DNA of 64,000 nucleotides, from assembly GCA_965227315.1 (NCBI GenBank), contig OZ245737.1:124001-188000 (forward strand). Reading direction: 5' to 3'. The first letter of the stretch is position 1. Each line of letters starts with the position of its first letter. The DNA comes from JANQHS01 sp965227315. GTDB taxonomy: Bacteria > Bacteroidota > Bacteroidia > Cytophagales > CCMP332. Shown in pieces: positions 8,631-17,578 of this stretch. Under the pieces are notes generated by a model, which saw nothing but the letters and a program-made list of their open reading frames with translations, was not told the DNA's origin and made no database searches. The translations under genes were made by a program, and so were the position numbers.

Positions 8631-10637
8631 ATGCACTTTGAGAAAGTCACACATAAACCAATGAACTATCGGGCCTGGGTTGTATTGACCTGTATGATCC
8701 TGTTCTTCCTTCCGGATGTGTTCGCCAAAGAAATTCCATCTGCCCAAAACGGAGTTATCGATCTCAGGGATTGGAATTTTGATAAGGATGGACCGGTGGA
8801 CCTCAAGGGAACATGGAGTTTTTACTGGGAACATTTTTTGGATCAGGAGGATATCGATCAGGTCCGCCCATCCACTATAATCAACAGCCCGGGAATGTGG
8901 AGGCAAGGCGAATTGGATGGTGAGCCGATCCCCAGAATCGGTTATGGCACCATGAGACTGAGGGTGTTGTTGGGTGATAGACCTCATAACCTGATGTTAA
9001 ATATTCCCGCGATCATGACCTCCTATGAGCTTGATGTAAACGGAAAAACCAAGGCGAAGCGAGGAATCATAGGAAGAACAGAAATACTCAGCGAACCCCA
9101 GTTCGGACTCCAAACTCCCATCATCTTCTCCGACACCTCGGTTTTGGACATTATCGTCAGGGTCTCTGATTTCGACCGGGGATCGGGGGGAATATTGCAC
9201 GCCATCACCCTGGGCAACATGGAAGATATCCTCTTTGCAAACCAGCTTCAGGCCATCCTTGAATGGTTCCTGGTCGGCATCCTGTTCTTCTGTTTCATTT
9301 ATCACCTTGGTCTGTTTCTCATGCGGCCCAAGGACGACTTCTTCCTGTTCTTTGCACTGTTTTGTCTTGCATTCGTTTTCAGACTGCTTACAAGGGGGCA
9401 TAAATTCCTGTTCGACATATTTCCCTTAGAATGGTGGATGTTGTTCAATCGGATCGAGTTCATCTCCTTCATTATACTTCCGGGGCTCTACCTGATCTAC
9501 TTCAGTTCGTTGTTCAAAAACAGCATCAACCAGATCTTCCTGAGATTCTTCTTATACTTTGTCGGTCTACAGGTACTGGCCACCCTGTTAATGCCCTCAT
9601 ATTGGCATTCTTACATCCTGCCATATTATCAGACCATAGGGTTCCTGGTGGGATCCTACACGCTATATGTAAGTTGGATCCTGACAGCTAAAGGAAACAA
9701 GATCGCTCAGATCTTCTTCGTGGGGCATTTGATCCTGTTCTTCGGCATCATACATGATATCCTTCATTTCAATTTTATTTTCAGGTCGGTGGAATTGTTG
9801 GGCTATCTCAGCATTGTGTTCATACTGATACAGATCTATGCCTTGGCGAAGACCTCTACAACCGCTTTTGCAAAGGCAGAAAACCTCTCGGTCTCACTGA
9901 ATGAGCAGGTATATGAACAAACAGAACAGCTTAAGAAGGCCAATCTGATCAAGGGCAAATTGCTATCCGTGATCTCCCATGACCTGAGAAGCCCCCTGAC
10001 CTCCTTGGATGGCTACCTGAAGATCATGAATAGCGGCAATGTGAACGGTGCCGAAGATCAGTCATTGATCAAAAAACTTCGGCAATCGCTGAATGAATCC
10101 ACAAACCTCCTGGACAACATGCTCACCTGGGCCTCAGCTCAAATGGAGTCGAACAAACTTGAACCTACCATTGAAAGGTTGAAACTTCTTCCTATAGCAG
10201 AAGAGGCTGTGAGACTATTTGAAGACCAAGCCCAGGAAAAGAATGTGCTGGTCAAAAACTTCATCTCAGAGGATTCTGTGATCTACGCCGACAGGATCAT
10301 GATCAGGTCAGTCATTCGGAATCTTCTTTCGAATGCCATCAAATTCACCCCTGAGGGTGGTACCATCAGGGTCACAGGAAAAACGGAAACAGACAGAGCC
10401 ATCGTATCGGTGGTCGACAGCGGAATAGGTCTTCCCGAAGAGATCAGGGATAAGCTCTTTGAAATCACACCTTCAAGCAGTAGGATCGGAACAGCTTCGG
10501 AAAAGGGTGTAGGCGTGGGGTTGGTCCTTTGCAAGGATTTTATTTCTCAAATGGGAGGGGAGATCTGGGTAGAGGAAAGGGATGGCGGGAATTCAGGAAC
10601 CGTTTTTAGTTTTTCGCTTCCTAACCGGGAAATGTAG
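8631..10637 (+). CDS. 7TMR-DISM sensor histidine kinase
   Basis: Up to 668 residues. The ATG at 8661 (MNYRAWVVLTCMILFF) is an equally good start because it begins directly with a signal peptide. An extracytoplasmic jelly-roll-like domain (from NGVIDLRDWNF to about residue 190) is followed by about seven membrane helices (200-410), a short coiled coil, a HisKA domain with phospho-acceptor His in SVISHDLRSPL, and a HATPase with N box NLLSNAIKF, G1 VVDSGIGLP and G2 GVGVGLVLCK. It autophosphorylates in response to an external ligand. No response-regulator gene is adjacent, so its partner is elsewhere. Confidence 0.9.
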   Translation: MHFEKVTHKPMNYRAWVVLTCMILFFLPDVFAKEIPSAQNGVIDLRDWNFDKDGPVDLKGTWSFYWEHFLDQEDIDQVRPSTIINSPGMWRQGELDGEPIPRIGYGTMRLRVLLGDRPHNLMLNIPAIMTSYELDVNGKTKAKRGIIGRTEILSEPQFGLQTPIIFSDTSVLDIIVRVSDFDRGSGGILHAITLGNMEDILFANQLQAILEWFLVGILFFCFIYHLGLFLMRPKDDFFLFFALFCLAFVFRLLTRGHKFLFDIFPLEWWMLFNRIEFISFIILPGLYLIYFSSLFKNSINQIFLRFFLYFVGLQVLATLLMPSYWHSYILPYYQTIGFLVGSYTLYVSWILTAKGNKIAQIFFVGHLILFFGIIHDILHFNFIFRSVELLGYLSIVFILIQIYALAKTSTTAFAKAENLSVSLNEQVYEQTEQLKKANLIKGKLLSVISHDLRSPLTSLDGYLKIMNSGNVNGAEDQSLIKKLRQSLNESTNLLDNMLTWASAQMESNKLEPTIERLKLLPIAEEAVRLFEDQAQEKNVLVKNFISEDSVIYADRIMIRSVIRNLLSNAIKFTPEGGTIRVTGKTETDRAIVSVVDSGIGLPEEIRDKLFEITPSSSRIGTASEKGVGVGLVLCKDFISQMGGEIWVEERDGGNSGTVFSFSLPNREM

Positions 10638-10702
10638 GTTTCACCTGTTCTGGGGGATCAAGAGTAAAAAGATTGGTCCCAATTTTGCACAAAGCCTTAA
10701 AC

Positions 10703-10777
10703 ATGAAGCACTCGATCTCAAAATGGCTGCCTTTTCTCATACTGGGTTTTTTCCTTGTCATCGCCCTGTTTTCATAG
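10703..10777 (+). CDS. Possible 24-residue single-helix membrane peptide
   Basis: An ATG-to-TAG frame encodes MKHSISKWLPFLILGFFL plus six more residues. It has a short basic N-terminus and one hydrophobic helix, and ends just after the helix. It starts 66 bases downstream of the histidine kinase stop, and its last bases overlap the 3' end of the opposite-strand gene. It could be a true small membrane protein or chance; only the composition supports it. Confidence 0.35.
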   Translation: MKHSISKWLPFLILGFFLVIALFS

Positions 10778-11095
10778 CGCCCCGAGCCAATCCTCCAGAG
10801 TTTCCCTTGTTTTTTCCCAATTGTTGGTTTCTTCAGAACCCGAATCGGTTTTTATTCTGTACGTTAGGCTATCACGGAATTCACCTTCGATCAGTTCAGT
10901 CTCAAGTTTCCGATGAAAAGAGAAGAATTGATTATTGCCTTTTTTGATCAGGTGGAACCATCCTTTCTTTTTGATGAAATCAAAATCATCTATGGCAAAA
11001 CCTCTATTTTCCAGGGCTTCGACAATGTCTTTGTACTCATGATCCTTGATCCTCATATATGAAAAATATGCATATAGATGGTCAAATAAAACCAT
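10772..11095 (-). CDS. Small hypothetical protein, 107 aa
   Basis: No family recognised. The protein is charged, with a mixed alpha/beta pattern and no signal peptide or membrane segment. An internal ATG at 11056 (MRIKDHEYKDIVEAL) is a plausible alternative start, because the 13 residues before it look unlike the rest and the upstream part overlaps the promoter of the divergent DUF983 gene. A cytoplasmic role is likely. Confidence 0.6.
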   Translation of the reverse strand: MVLFDHLYAYFSYMRIKDHEYKDIVEALENRGFAIDDFDFIKKKGWFHLIKKGNNQFFSFHRKLETELIEGEFRDSLTYRIKTDSGSEETNNWEKTRETLEDWLGAL

Positions 11096-11099
11096 CTCC

Positions 11100-11107
11100 T
11101 AATTTTG
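11100..11107 (+). promoter_or_regulatory. TAnnTTTG promoter placed for a leaderless transcript
   Basis: TAATTTTG fits the Bacteroidetes -7 consensus. It ends only six bases before the DUF983 ATG at 11114, so transcription would begin at or next to the start codon. Confidence 0.5.
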
Positions 11108-11113
11108 CGGGCA

Positions 11114-11548
11114 ATGAGCTCAAATTCAATCTGGAACAAGGTCAAAGCCATGTTGGGCAACAGGTGTCCCCGTTGCCATTGCGGCAAATTCTGGGAGCAC
11201 GGCAACCCCTATATCAATTTATTCTTCCGTGGAGGAAGGATGAATGAGGTTTGCGACAAATGCGGTTTTAAGTATGAGATGGAGTCCGGTTTTTGGTACG
11301 GGGGAATGTACGTCAGCTATGCGATCAACGTAGCAATACTCATCGGTGGAGCGCTGTTTACTGAACTATTCTTCGAAGACCTAGGCGTTTGGGAAGAGGC
11401 GGGGTTGATCAGCGCTGTCATGATCCTGCTGATACCGGTGACCTTCTATTTCAGTCGTTTGGTATGGATCAATTTTTTCGTCAAGTATGACCCCGCCAAA
11501 TGGGAAAACATGTCAGGTGAAAGCAGTGCTAATCAGAATCAGCCTTGA
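11114..11548 (+). CDS. DUF983 family zinc-ribbon membrane protein
   Basis: 144 residues from the ATG at 11114, chosen over a TTG at 11105 that overlaps the promoter. A four-cysteine zinc-ribbon-like N-terminus (RCPRCHCGKFW and VCDKCGFKYEMESG) is followed by two hydrophobic helices (about residues 65-85 and 95-115). This is the usual DUF983 layout. Function is not established. It is divergent from the 107-residue gene and convergent with an outer-membrane barrel gene. Confidence 0.82.
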   Translation: MSSNSIWNKVKAMLGNRCPRCHCGKFWEHGNPYINLFFRGGRMNEVCDKCGFKYEMESGFWYGGMYVSYAINVAILIGGALFTELFFEDLGVWEEAGLISAVMILLIPVTFYFSRLVWINFFVKYDPAKWENMSGESSANQNQP

Positions 11549-12146
11549 TGATCTTGACCCCCACATGAAAATTGAGAACCCTGTTGAAGTTATCCGCTGA
11601 ATTGGTTCCCGAAGTGATGTCGGCCAGCCCCAACATATAGCGAAACCCAAAATCAAACCTTCCCATATCAAATCCGAGTCCGAAACCCAGTCCATAGTCG
11701 GTGTTGTTGAAACTATCCTGATTATCGCCCCCTAACGTACTCAATGAACCGGAAACATTGAGCTCTGCCGACGTCAAGAAGCTCACATAGGGCCCGGCTT
11801 GTATGTACATCTGGTCTTCCAGGAAGTAATAATTGACAAACACGGGAATACTGAAATATCCGATCCTTTGCTTCAGCTCAAAAAAACCATCTGGATCATC
11901 ATATTTGAAGCCTCGCCCCTCAAAAAGGATCTCAGGATTTATCTTGACAGGACCAAGGGGGATCAGTGTATAGGCGGAAAAGGTGAAATTGAATTTTGCC
12001 TTTGTATCCAGGGAATCAAAGCCCGATACATTTGCCCACTGTAAACCCACCCTGGCGCCAACGTCTATGTTTTGAGCTTGGGAAGTCGAGAAGAAAGGAA
12101 GGAGAAATAAGCCAAAAAAGAGGCTTAGTGCGTAGTTTTTCGACAT
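11529..12146 (-). CDS. Outer-membrane beta-barrel protein (PorT/OmpW-like size)
   Basis: 205 residues from the internal ATG at 12146. This start is preferred over 12188 because it gives the signal peptide MSKNYALSLFFGLFLLPFF. The mature part alternates hydrophobic and polar residues in beta strands (VDVGARVGLQWAN, FDFGFRYMLGLADI) and ends in a strand (FHVGVKII), typical of small outer-membrane barrels of the PF13568 type. No specific function can be named. Its 3' end overlaps the DUF983 gene by 20 bases on the other strand. Confidence 0.72.
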   Translation of the reverse strand: MSKNYALSLFFGLFLLPFFSTSQAQNIDVGARVGLQWANVSGFDSLDTKAKFNFTFSAYTLIPLGPVKINPEILFEGRGFKYDDPDGFFELKQRIGYFSIPVFVNYYFLEDQMYIQAGPYVSFLTSAELNVSGSLSTLGGDNQDSFNNTDYGLGFGLGFDMGRFDFGFRYMLGLADITSGTNSADNFNRVLNFHVGVKIIKADSD

Positions 12147-12211
12147 GATGCTAGGTTTTGTTGTCGAAAAGTAAAAATTATCCTTCAATAAAAACGACCG
12201 ATAAAAATAAA

Positions 12212-12814
12212 TCAGTCTACCTTCCTAAATACCAGATTGAACCAGGTTCTGTTTACATATACCTCGCTGATTCCTTCCCCATCATATTTATAGACATTAT
12301 TTCCCCCGGGGATGTCCATCCTGAAGCTTTGATCATCTAGATATTTGAAATCCATGTAGTCGGTCTGTCCCTCGGCAAAAACCACATGGGTCTCCATATC
12401 AGGCCTATGATAATATAGTCTTGAGACACTTTCCGTAATGGGTTTTGAGAGCCTTATCGAATCCTCGTTGGCTTTCCCCCTATATTCTTCATCCATCCAC
12501 TTCAGATATCTCCAGTCTTTCAGGTCTCCGTTCATCATTGATCTATTGGAACAAAAGATCAAGGTATCATTCCTATAGGTTGCCTTCAGGGTGGTTTCTC
12601 TATGATAAGGTTTCCAAAACACTTTGAATTTTACGTCGGCAATGAATTCATAATGCTCAAGAGTTCCTTCAATCGAGCGGTTGACTTTCATGGTGCCGAT
12701 GTGATCATTTCCCCAATAGACATTGTACAACAGCTTCTGAGCCTTGGTGTGCGATGCTGAACTAAAAATCAATAGAAGAAGCAATAAGCTTCTGTATATT
12801 AAGTATTTAACCAC
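12212..12814 (-). CDS. Exported protein of the DUF6134-like type
   Basis: 200 residues with a signal peptide (ending near HTKAQ). The mature part is beta-rich (LLYNVYWGNDHIGTMKV, TWFNLVFRKVD), as in exported Bacteroidota proteins of DUF6134/DUF3108-like type. No active-site motif is visible. It overlaps the upstream IF2_N-like gene by 16 bases and is probably co-transcribed with it. Role unknown. Confidence 0.65.
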   Translation of the reverse strand: MVKYLIYRSLLLLLLIFSSASHTKAQKLLYNVYWGNDHIGTMKVNRSIEGTLEHYEFIADVKFKVFWKPYHRETTLKATYRNDTLIFCSNRSMMNGDLKDWRYLKWMDEEYRGKANEDSIRLSKPITESVSRLYYHRPDMETHVVFAEGQTDYMDFKYLDDQSFRMDIPGGNNVYKYDGEGISEVYVNRTWFNLVFRKVD

Positions 12815-13530
12815 CTCCAGAATTTTCCAAGAAAAGATTTTGGAGCGGGTCTGGAAGGTTTAAGGCTGGCGTATTTTGGATCTTTTTCCTCTCTCTTTGG
12901 TTTGGATCTGCTCTTAGGCTTGATCTTGGATTGCACGTTCTCCTTGTAATGCAATTCCTTCTTCTTTTTGAGTTCCAGTTGCTGGATCTCCTTTTCTCTT
13001 CGGTAAGAGCGCTCCTCCTGCCTTTGGCGCTCCTCGTAGTTCAGTTGTTTCTTATCCCTTCTATTTCTCTTCCTTCCGTTTCTTTTCCAGTCTTTGCCTT
13101 TTCTTGGGCGCTCTTCAGATTCGATCTTTTCCCTTTCATCCTCCACCGTGTCCTCATCCTTGGGGGGCGGCTCCGGCAGATCGATCTTACCGACGACTTT
13201 GAGTCCCGGAAGCTGAACCTTAGGAGCCTTGATCAGTTCTATTTCTTCCTCTAATTCCTCCGAGGCTTGCACTTCCTCCTTCTCGGGTTCATCATTCTCT
13301 TCAGCGGAGGGGATCTCCTCCTGAGGTTCCGGTTCTGTTTCCACGATCTCCTGAACCTGTTCCTGAAAAGGTTCTTGCTCCTCGTTCAGCTTTTTGCTGA
13401 TCCGCTCCATATCCTCTTCGCTTATCGAGGTGTTTAGCCCTCTATCGGTGTCTATGGATAATTCCCCGAGAACCTCCATTAATCTTCCTGGATTCACATC
13501 CAGCTTCCTTGCAAACTGCCCTAATCTCAT
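12799..13530 (-). CDS. IF2_N-like domain protein with long acidic/basic low-complexity tail
   Basis: 243 residues. The first 45 or so (MRLGQFARKLDVNPGRLMEV) resemble the N-terminal module of translation factor IF-2. The rest is Glu/Pro-rich (about 50-100) then Lys/Arg-rich and predicted disordered or coiled. It lacks any GTPase domain, so it is not infB itself. Nucleic-acid or ribosome binding is a guess from the module and the basic tail. It heads a two-gene minus-strand unit with the exported protein. Confidence 0.65.
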   Translation of the reverse strand: MRLGQFARKLDVNPGRLMEVLGELSIDTDRGLNTSISEEDMERISKKLNEEQEPFQEQVQEIVETEPEPQEEIPSAEENDEPEKEEVQASEELEEEIELIKAPKVQLPGLKVVGKIDLPEPPPKDEDTVEDEREKIESEERPRKGKDWKRNGRKRNRRDKKQLNYEERQRQEERSYRREKEIQQLELKKKKELHYKENVQSKIKPKSRSKPKREEKDPKYASLKPSRPAPKSFLGKFWRWLNT

Positions 13531-13652
13531 CTTTCAAAAAAATCGAACAAATATATTCTCAAGCGTTCAAATCGGGTAAAAATTGAGAGAGAATTTTGGC
13601 ATTCCTCTCAAATGAGTAAACAGAAGGATGAAAAGGGATGAATTCTCTTGCA

Positions 13653-14549
13653 TTATGATGAATGAACGATCCTATCCAGAACCTGATCGATAAGCTTCTC
13701 GATCAAAGCACCTGGCTCATCTGCATATTCATCTCTAAAGCGGTTGGCAAGAATTACAGAAACAGAAGCACATTGATGCCCCAAGATTTTTCCAAGCCCG
13801 AAAATTGCCGAGGTTTCCATTTCAAAATTGGTTATTCTGTGTCCATTCGAATCGAAGCTTTGCATCGCCTCGAACAGGGCCTGACTTTGAATCGGTGCGG
13901 TTACCTGCCTGGCTTGGGGGCCATAAAATCCCGAAGCTGTGACGGTGATCCCCAGTGTAGAATTGTCTTTCAACAGGTCAATTAGAGCTTGGGATCCTTT
14001 TACGAGATAGGGGTTGGGCAAATTATAGCTCTGTTGTATCCAGGTGTTGATCTTGCGATTGAGTTTGCTTTCCAAAACAAGCGGCCAACCCGAATAATAG
14101 TAGATCAATCCATCCAGCCCAAGCCCATGGCTTGACAAAACAAAGGAGCCAACGGCAATATCCTTTTGGATCGCTCCGGAAGTGCCGATCCGAATGATCT
14201 TAAGCTTCCTTTTTTCCGGATTCGGTTTTCCTGAGGCCAGGTCAATATTTACCGCAGCTTCGATCTCATTCAAAACGATATCGATATTATCGGTTCCGAT
14301 ACCGGAGCTTATGACCGTCAGTCGCTTATCTCCGAGCTTGCCGGTATGCGTTACGAATTCCCGGTTCTCAGCTTTGAATTCAACAGAGTCAAAACGGGAA
14401 CTAACAATGGGGACGCGATCCGGATCACCAACGAGGATCACCCAGTCTCCAATATGCTCCCCGCGTGTATGGAGGTGATAAAGGGTTCCATCCGGGTTTA
14501 AAATGAGCTCAGAGCCTTTATGTGATCCGTTCAGGTCCATATTTTCCAA
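13653..14549 (-). CDS. Nucleoside phosphorylase (uridine phosphorylase-like)
   Basis: 298 residues of the PNP/UDP family, which cleaves nucleosides with phosphate to give a free base and ribose-1-phosphate. Visible motifs are the phosphate loop VGDPDRV, the GIGTDN and IRIGTSGAIQ segments, and the ribose-binding NFEMETSAIF motif. The GTSG and FEMET forms point to uridine-type or broad specificity. It follows the transhydrogenase operon on the same strand after 12 bases and may be read through from it. Confidence 0.88.
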   Translation of the reverse strand: MENMDLNGSHKGSELILNPDGTLYHLHTRGEHIGDWVILVGDPDRVPIVSSRFDSVEFKAENREFVTHTGKLGDKRLTVISSGIGTDNIDIVLNEIEAAVNIDLASGKPNPEKRKLKIIRIGTSGAIQKDIAVGSFVLSSHGLGLDGLIYYYSGWPLVLESKLNRKINTWIQQSYNLPNPYLVKGSQALIDLLKDNSTLGITVTASGFYGPQARQVTAPIQSQALFEAMQSFDSNGHRITNFEMETSAIFGLGKILGHQCASVSVILANRFRDEYADEPGALIEKLIDQVLDRIVHSS

Positions 14550-14561
14550 ACAGATAAACGG

Positions 14562-15968
14562 TTAACCCAATTCCCTGATCTCGGAAATAAGGTGTTGCAA
14601 AGAATCTTTGGCATCGCCGAAAAGCATTTTTGTATTTCCCTTAAAGAACAACGGATTCTCGATTCCCGAATAGCCAAAATTCATTGATCTTTTCAGAACG
14701 ATCACCTGACTGGAATTAAAAACCTCCAGGATCGGCATCCCATAGATCGGACTGCCCGGATCTTCCAGTGCGGCCGGATTGACAACATCGTTGGCACCGA
14801 TGATCAGGCATACTTGTGTTTCGGGCATTAAGGCGTTTGCATCGTCCATATCGAGTAAAGAAGGGTAGGGCACATCAGCCTCTGCCAGCAGCACATTCAT
14901 ATGTCCGGGCATCCTTCCTGCCACGGGATGGACAGCATATTTCACATCAACCCCAAACCCTGAAAGCAGGTTATCAAGTTCTTTGCAGGTCTTCTGAGCC
15001 TGCGCAACTGCCATTCCATATCCTGGTACCATCACGACCCGATCGGCATATCTGCAAAGGATGGCCACATCATTGAGGGTGGCTTCCACGATCACCTTTT
15101 CCTCATCATTATCTCCTTTTTTGCTGCTTCCGCCGAACCCACCAATGATGACATTAAAAAGAGATCTGTTCATCGCCTGGCACATCAGCACGGTAAGTAT
15201 GGTTCCCGATGAACCGACCAGAATACCTCCGATAAACATGACCTGATTCCCATAAACGATACCCGCCAGGGCTGCAGCAATGCCCGTGAAGGCATTTAAC
15301 AGTGAGATCACCACAGGCATATCCGCACTTCCGATAGGCTGCACAAAGGTCAACCCGTATAAAAGCGAAAGGGATAATACCATCCAGGGAATCATGAATG
15401 AAGCATCAGGGGCATAGACCCTAAATCCGATCATTCCAAGAATGCACAGGAGGAAAACGATGTTGAGGTAGGCAAGAAAAGCAGGATGCTTATCCGATAC
15501 CTTTCCGGCCAATTTCAAATAGGCCAGTATGCTTCCCGTAAATGCGATTGCTCCGATGAATATGGTCAGCAGGGTAGTAAAGTGCTTGCCCATGTGGACC
15601 AGGCCTGAAGCCTCACCGGTAAACACCTCCTGGTATTGAAATAGCTCTAACAGGGAAATCGTGACAGCACAGGCTCCTCCAAGGCCATTGAAAAGGCTGA
15701 CCAATTCAGGCATCGCGGTCATTTGAACCCTTTTAGAAAGGATCAGACCAATCGCCGAACCTATACCGAGGCCGATCAGGATAAGCAGATAATTGTCATT
15801 GCCTTCATTGAGTGGAACAATGAGCGTGACCAGTATCGCCAACCCCATGCCCATGGCCGCGATGAAGTTTCCTGATCGAGCGATGGCAGGGCTACTCAAG
15901 CGTTTCAGCCCAACGATCAGAAGGATCACTGAGGTAAGGTAGGCCAGGTTGATCAATGCTTGCTGCAA
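14562..15968 (-). CDS. pntB: NAD(P) transhydrogenase subunit beta
   Basis: 468 residues, the normal PntB length. About nine membrane helices form the proton channel (residues 1-260), followed by the NADP(H)-binding dIII domain with MVPGYGMAVAQAQ and LIIGANDVVNPAA. It works with the two alpha polypeptides encoded just upstream to make NADPH from NADH using the proton gradient. It is separated from the small alpha subunit by two bases. Confidence 0.95.
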   Translation of the reverse strand: MQQALINLAYLTSVILLIVGLKRLSSPAIARSGNFIAAMGMGLAILVTLIVPLNEGNDNYLLILIGLGIGSAIGLILSKRVQMTAMPELVSLFNGLGGACAVTISLLELFQYQEVFTGEASGLVHMGKHFTTLLTIFIGAIAFTGSILAYLKLAGKVSDKHPAFLAYLNIVFLLCILGMIGFRVYAPDASFMIPWMVLSLSLLYGLTFVQPIGSADMPVVISLLNAFTGIAAALAGIVYGNQVMFIGGILVGSSGTILTVLMCQAMNRSLFNVIIGGFGGSSKKGDNDEEKVIVEATLNDVAILCRYADRVVMVPGYGMAVAQAQKTCKELDNLLSGFGVDVKYAVHPVAGRMPGHMNVLLAEADVPYPSLLDMDDANALMPETQVCLIIGANDVVNPAALEDPGSPIYGMPILEVFNSSQVIVLKRSMNFGYSGIENPLFFKGNTKMLFGDAKDSLQHLISEIRELG

Positions 15969-15970
15969 GC

Positions 15971-16276
15971 TTATTTCTTTTTAAACATTTCAAGCATTCG
16001 ATTTGTGACGGAATGGCCTCCGACCACATTGATCGTGCCGAGGATAATCCCCAAAAAACCAAGGGAAAGTGACAGATAATCATCGGAAGCTGCTTGTCTG
16101 ACAAGCAAAATTGCCCCGATCAATACCACCCCACTAATGGCATTGGCGCCGGACATCAATGGTGTGTGCAAAACGGTAGGAACCTTGGAAATCAGTTCAA
16201 AGCCCAGATAAACAGCGAGGACCACCATGTATATGGTGATCGGATATTCGGCTATGAAGGTAATGATCTGGTCCAT
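15971..16276 (-). CDS. pntAB: NAD(P) transhydrogenase alpha subunit, membrane part (alpha-2)
   Basis: 101 residues with three to four hydrophobic helices, matching the C-terminal membrane part of E. coli PntA. The motif HTPLMSGANAISGVV is characteristic. In this and many other bacteria the alpha chain is split in two. It lies between the soluble alpha-1 gene and pntB in one minus-strand operon. Confidence 0.92.
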   Translation of the reverse strand: MDQIITFIAEYPITIYMVVLAVYLGFELISKVPTVLHTPLMSGANAISGVVLIGAILLVRQAASDDYLSLSLGFLGIILGTINVVGGHSVTNRMLEMFKKK

Positions 16277-16294
16277 TTATGCTTGATCCTGAGC

Positions 16295-17398
16295 CTAGGC
16301 GCTTTGCGCGACCTCGGTCTTGGCGAGGATATCATGTTCCGTATTCCCCGGACCATATTTAAGCATAAATTTTACAAAATTAAAGACGTTGTTGGCATAA
16401 AGTTTACTGGCCTTTTTCGGAAGCAGGGTATACAACTTTGAATTTCCCAATACAGTGACGCCATGATAATGGATCTCCTTACCGTTTTGGGTTACTTCAC
16501 AATTCCCGCCTGTTTCAGCTGCCAGATCAACGATTATGCTTCCGAGCTTCATCTTTTCGACCGTATCTCTTTCGATCAGGAGCGGAGCGGTTTTACCGGG
16601 GATATTGGCCGTGCAGATCACAACATCGGATTTCACTGCATGATCATGAATTGCCTGGTGTTGTCTTTTAATATAATCCTGCGATTGCTCCATGGCATAA
16701 CCACCCAATGATTTATCCTCCTGGCTTCCTTCGACCATCACAAACCTTGCTCCAAGACTCTCCACCTGCTCATGAACTTCACTTCTGACATCAAATGCCT
16801 CCACATCGGCACCTAGCCTTTTGGCGGTCGCAATGGCCTGCAAACCCGCAACACCTGCGCCGATAACCAGTACACGGGCAGGGGGGAAGGTGCCTGCCGG
16901 TGTAGTCATCATGGGAAAATAACCGGAATAGCGATCAGCAGCCGATATCACAGCTTTATAACCGGCAAGGGATGCCAAGGATGAGATTACATCCATGGAT
17001 TGGGCTATGGAAGATCGAGGAACCAGATCGAGACTGTAAACCCTGAGTTCGCTTTGCGCGAGAATATCATTCCATTCCCTGTCTCCCCTGGTATTAAATT
17101 TTCCTATGAGAACGGCATTTTTCTTGGCTTTCTGAAGGTCTTCCTTGTATATGCCTGATACCGTTAAGATCAGATCAGAAGTCTGCAATACCTCATCCCT
17201 GGCAGCGATCTTGGCTCCCGCTTCTTTGAATTTATCATCTTCGTAAAGGGCCTGTTCTCCAGCTCCCTTTTCGATGACCACCTGATGTCCTTCCTTGATC
17301 AGCTTGATGGCCACCGAGGGAATGATGGCGACCATTGGGTCAATGGTACATTTAAGGATGCCTATCTGTATGGTTTTGTTCTCCATTGTTTCTGGCAT
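16295..17398 (-). CDS. pntAA: NAD(P) transhydrogenase alpha subunit, soluble part (alpha-1)
   Basis: 367 residues. The alanine dehydrogenase/PntA fold has the NAD-binding motif VIGAGVAGLQAIATAKRLG (near residues 178-196) and the RxDRExxDILAQ-like region before it. It binds NAD(H) as domain I of the enzyme. The start may be 17398 or the ATG four codons later (MENKTIQIG). A perfect inverted repeat lies six bases upstream, probably controlling the whole operon. Confidence 0.93.
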   Translation of the reverse strand: MPETMENKTIQIGILKCTIDPMVAIIPSVAIKLIKEGHQVVIEKGAGEQALYEDDKFKEAGAKIAARDEVLQTSDLILTVSGIYKEDLQKAKKNAVLIGKFNTRGDREWNDILAQSELRVYSLDLVPRSSIAQSMDVISSLASLAGYKAVISAADRYSGYFPMMTTPAGTFPPARVLVIGAGVAGLQAIATAKRLGADVEAFDVRSEVHEQVESLGARFVMVEGSQEDKSLGGYAMEQSQDYIKRQHQAIHDHAVKSDVVICTANIPGKTAPLLIERDTVEKMKLGSIIVDLAAETGGNCEVTQNGKEIHYHGVTVLGNSKLYTLLPKKASKLYANNVFNFVKFMLKYGPGNTEHDILAKTEVAQSA

Positions 17399-17403
17399 TT
17401 ATA

Positions 17404-17428
17404 TTTTGTGAGCCTAGGGCTCACAAAA
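17404..17428. promoter_or_regulatory. Inverted repeat operator upstream of the transhydrogenase operon
   Basis: Ten-base perfect arms, TTTTGTGAGC and GCTCACAAAA, flank a five-base centre. The repeat ends six bases upstream of pntAA, a position suited to a repressor site or a leader hairpin. No U-run follows, so it is not an ordinary terminator. Confidence 0.55.
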
Positions 17429-17519
17429 GAAAACCTTTTCCCTCAATTGCTTACGAAATTGACGTTCTTTTGTTTGTATTAACCACTTCATTTATAACGG
17501 AGTAAGGAAAGGGGGAAGC

Positions 17520-17556
17520 AAAAAAAAGCCCCGGAAACCAGAAGCTTCACGGGGCC
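17520..17556 (-). terminator. Intrinsic terminator downstream of yceI
   Basis: On the minus strand a GC-rich stem (GCCCCG pairing with CGGGGC, loop about 16 bases) is followed by eight U residues. It lies about 22 bases past the YceI stop codon. Confidence 0.7.
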
Positions 17557-17578
17557 TTTTTGACTATATGTAAACGCC

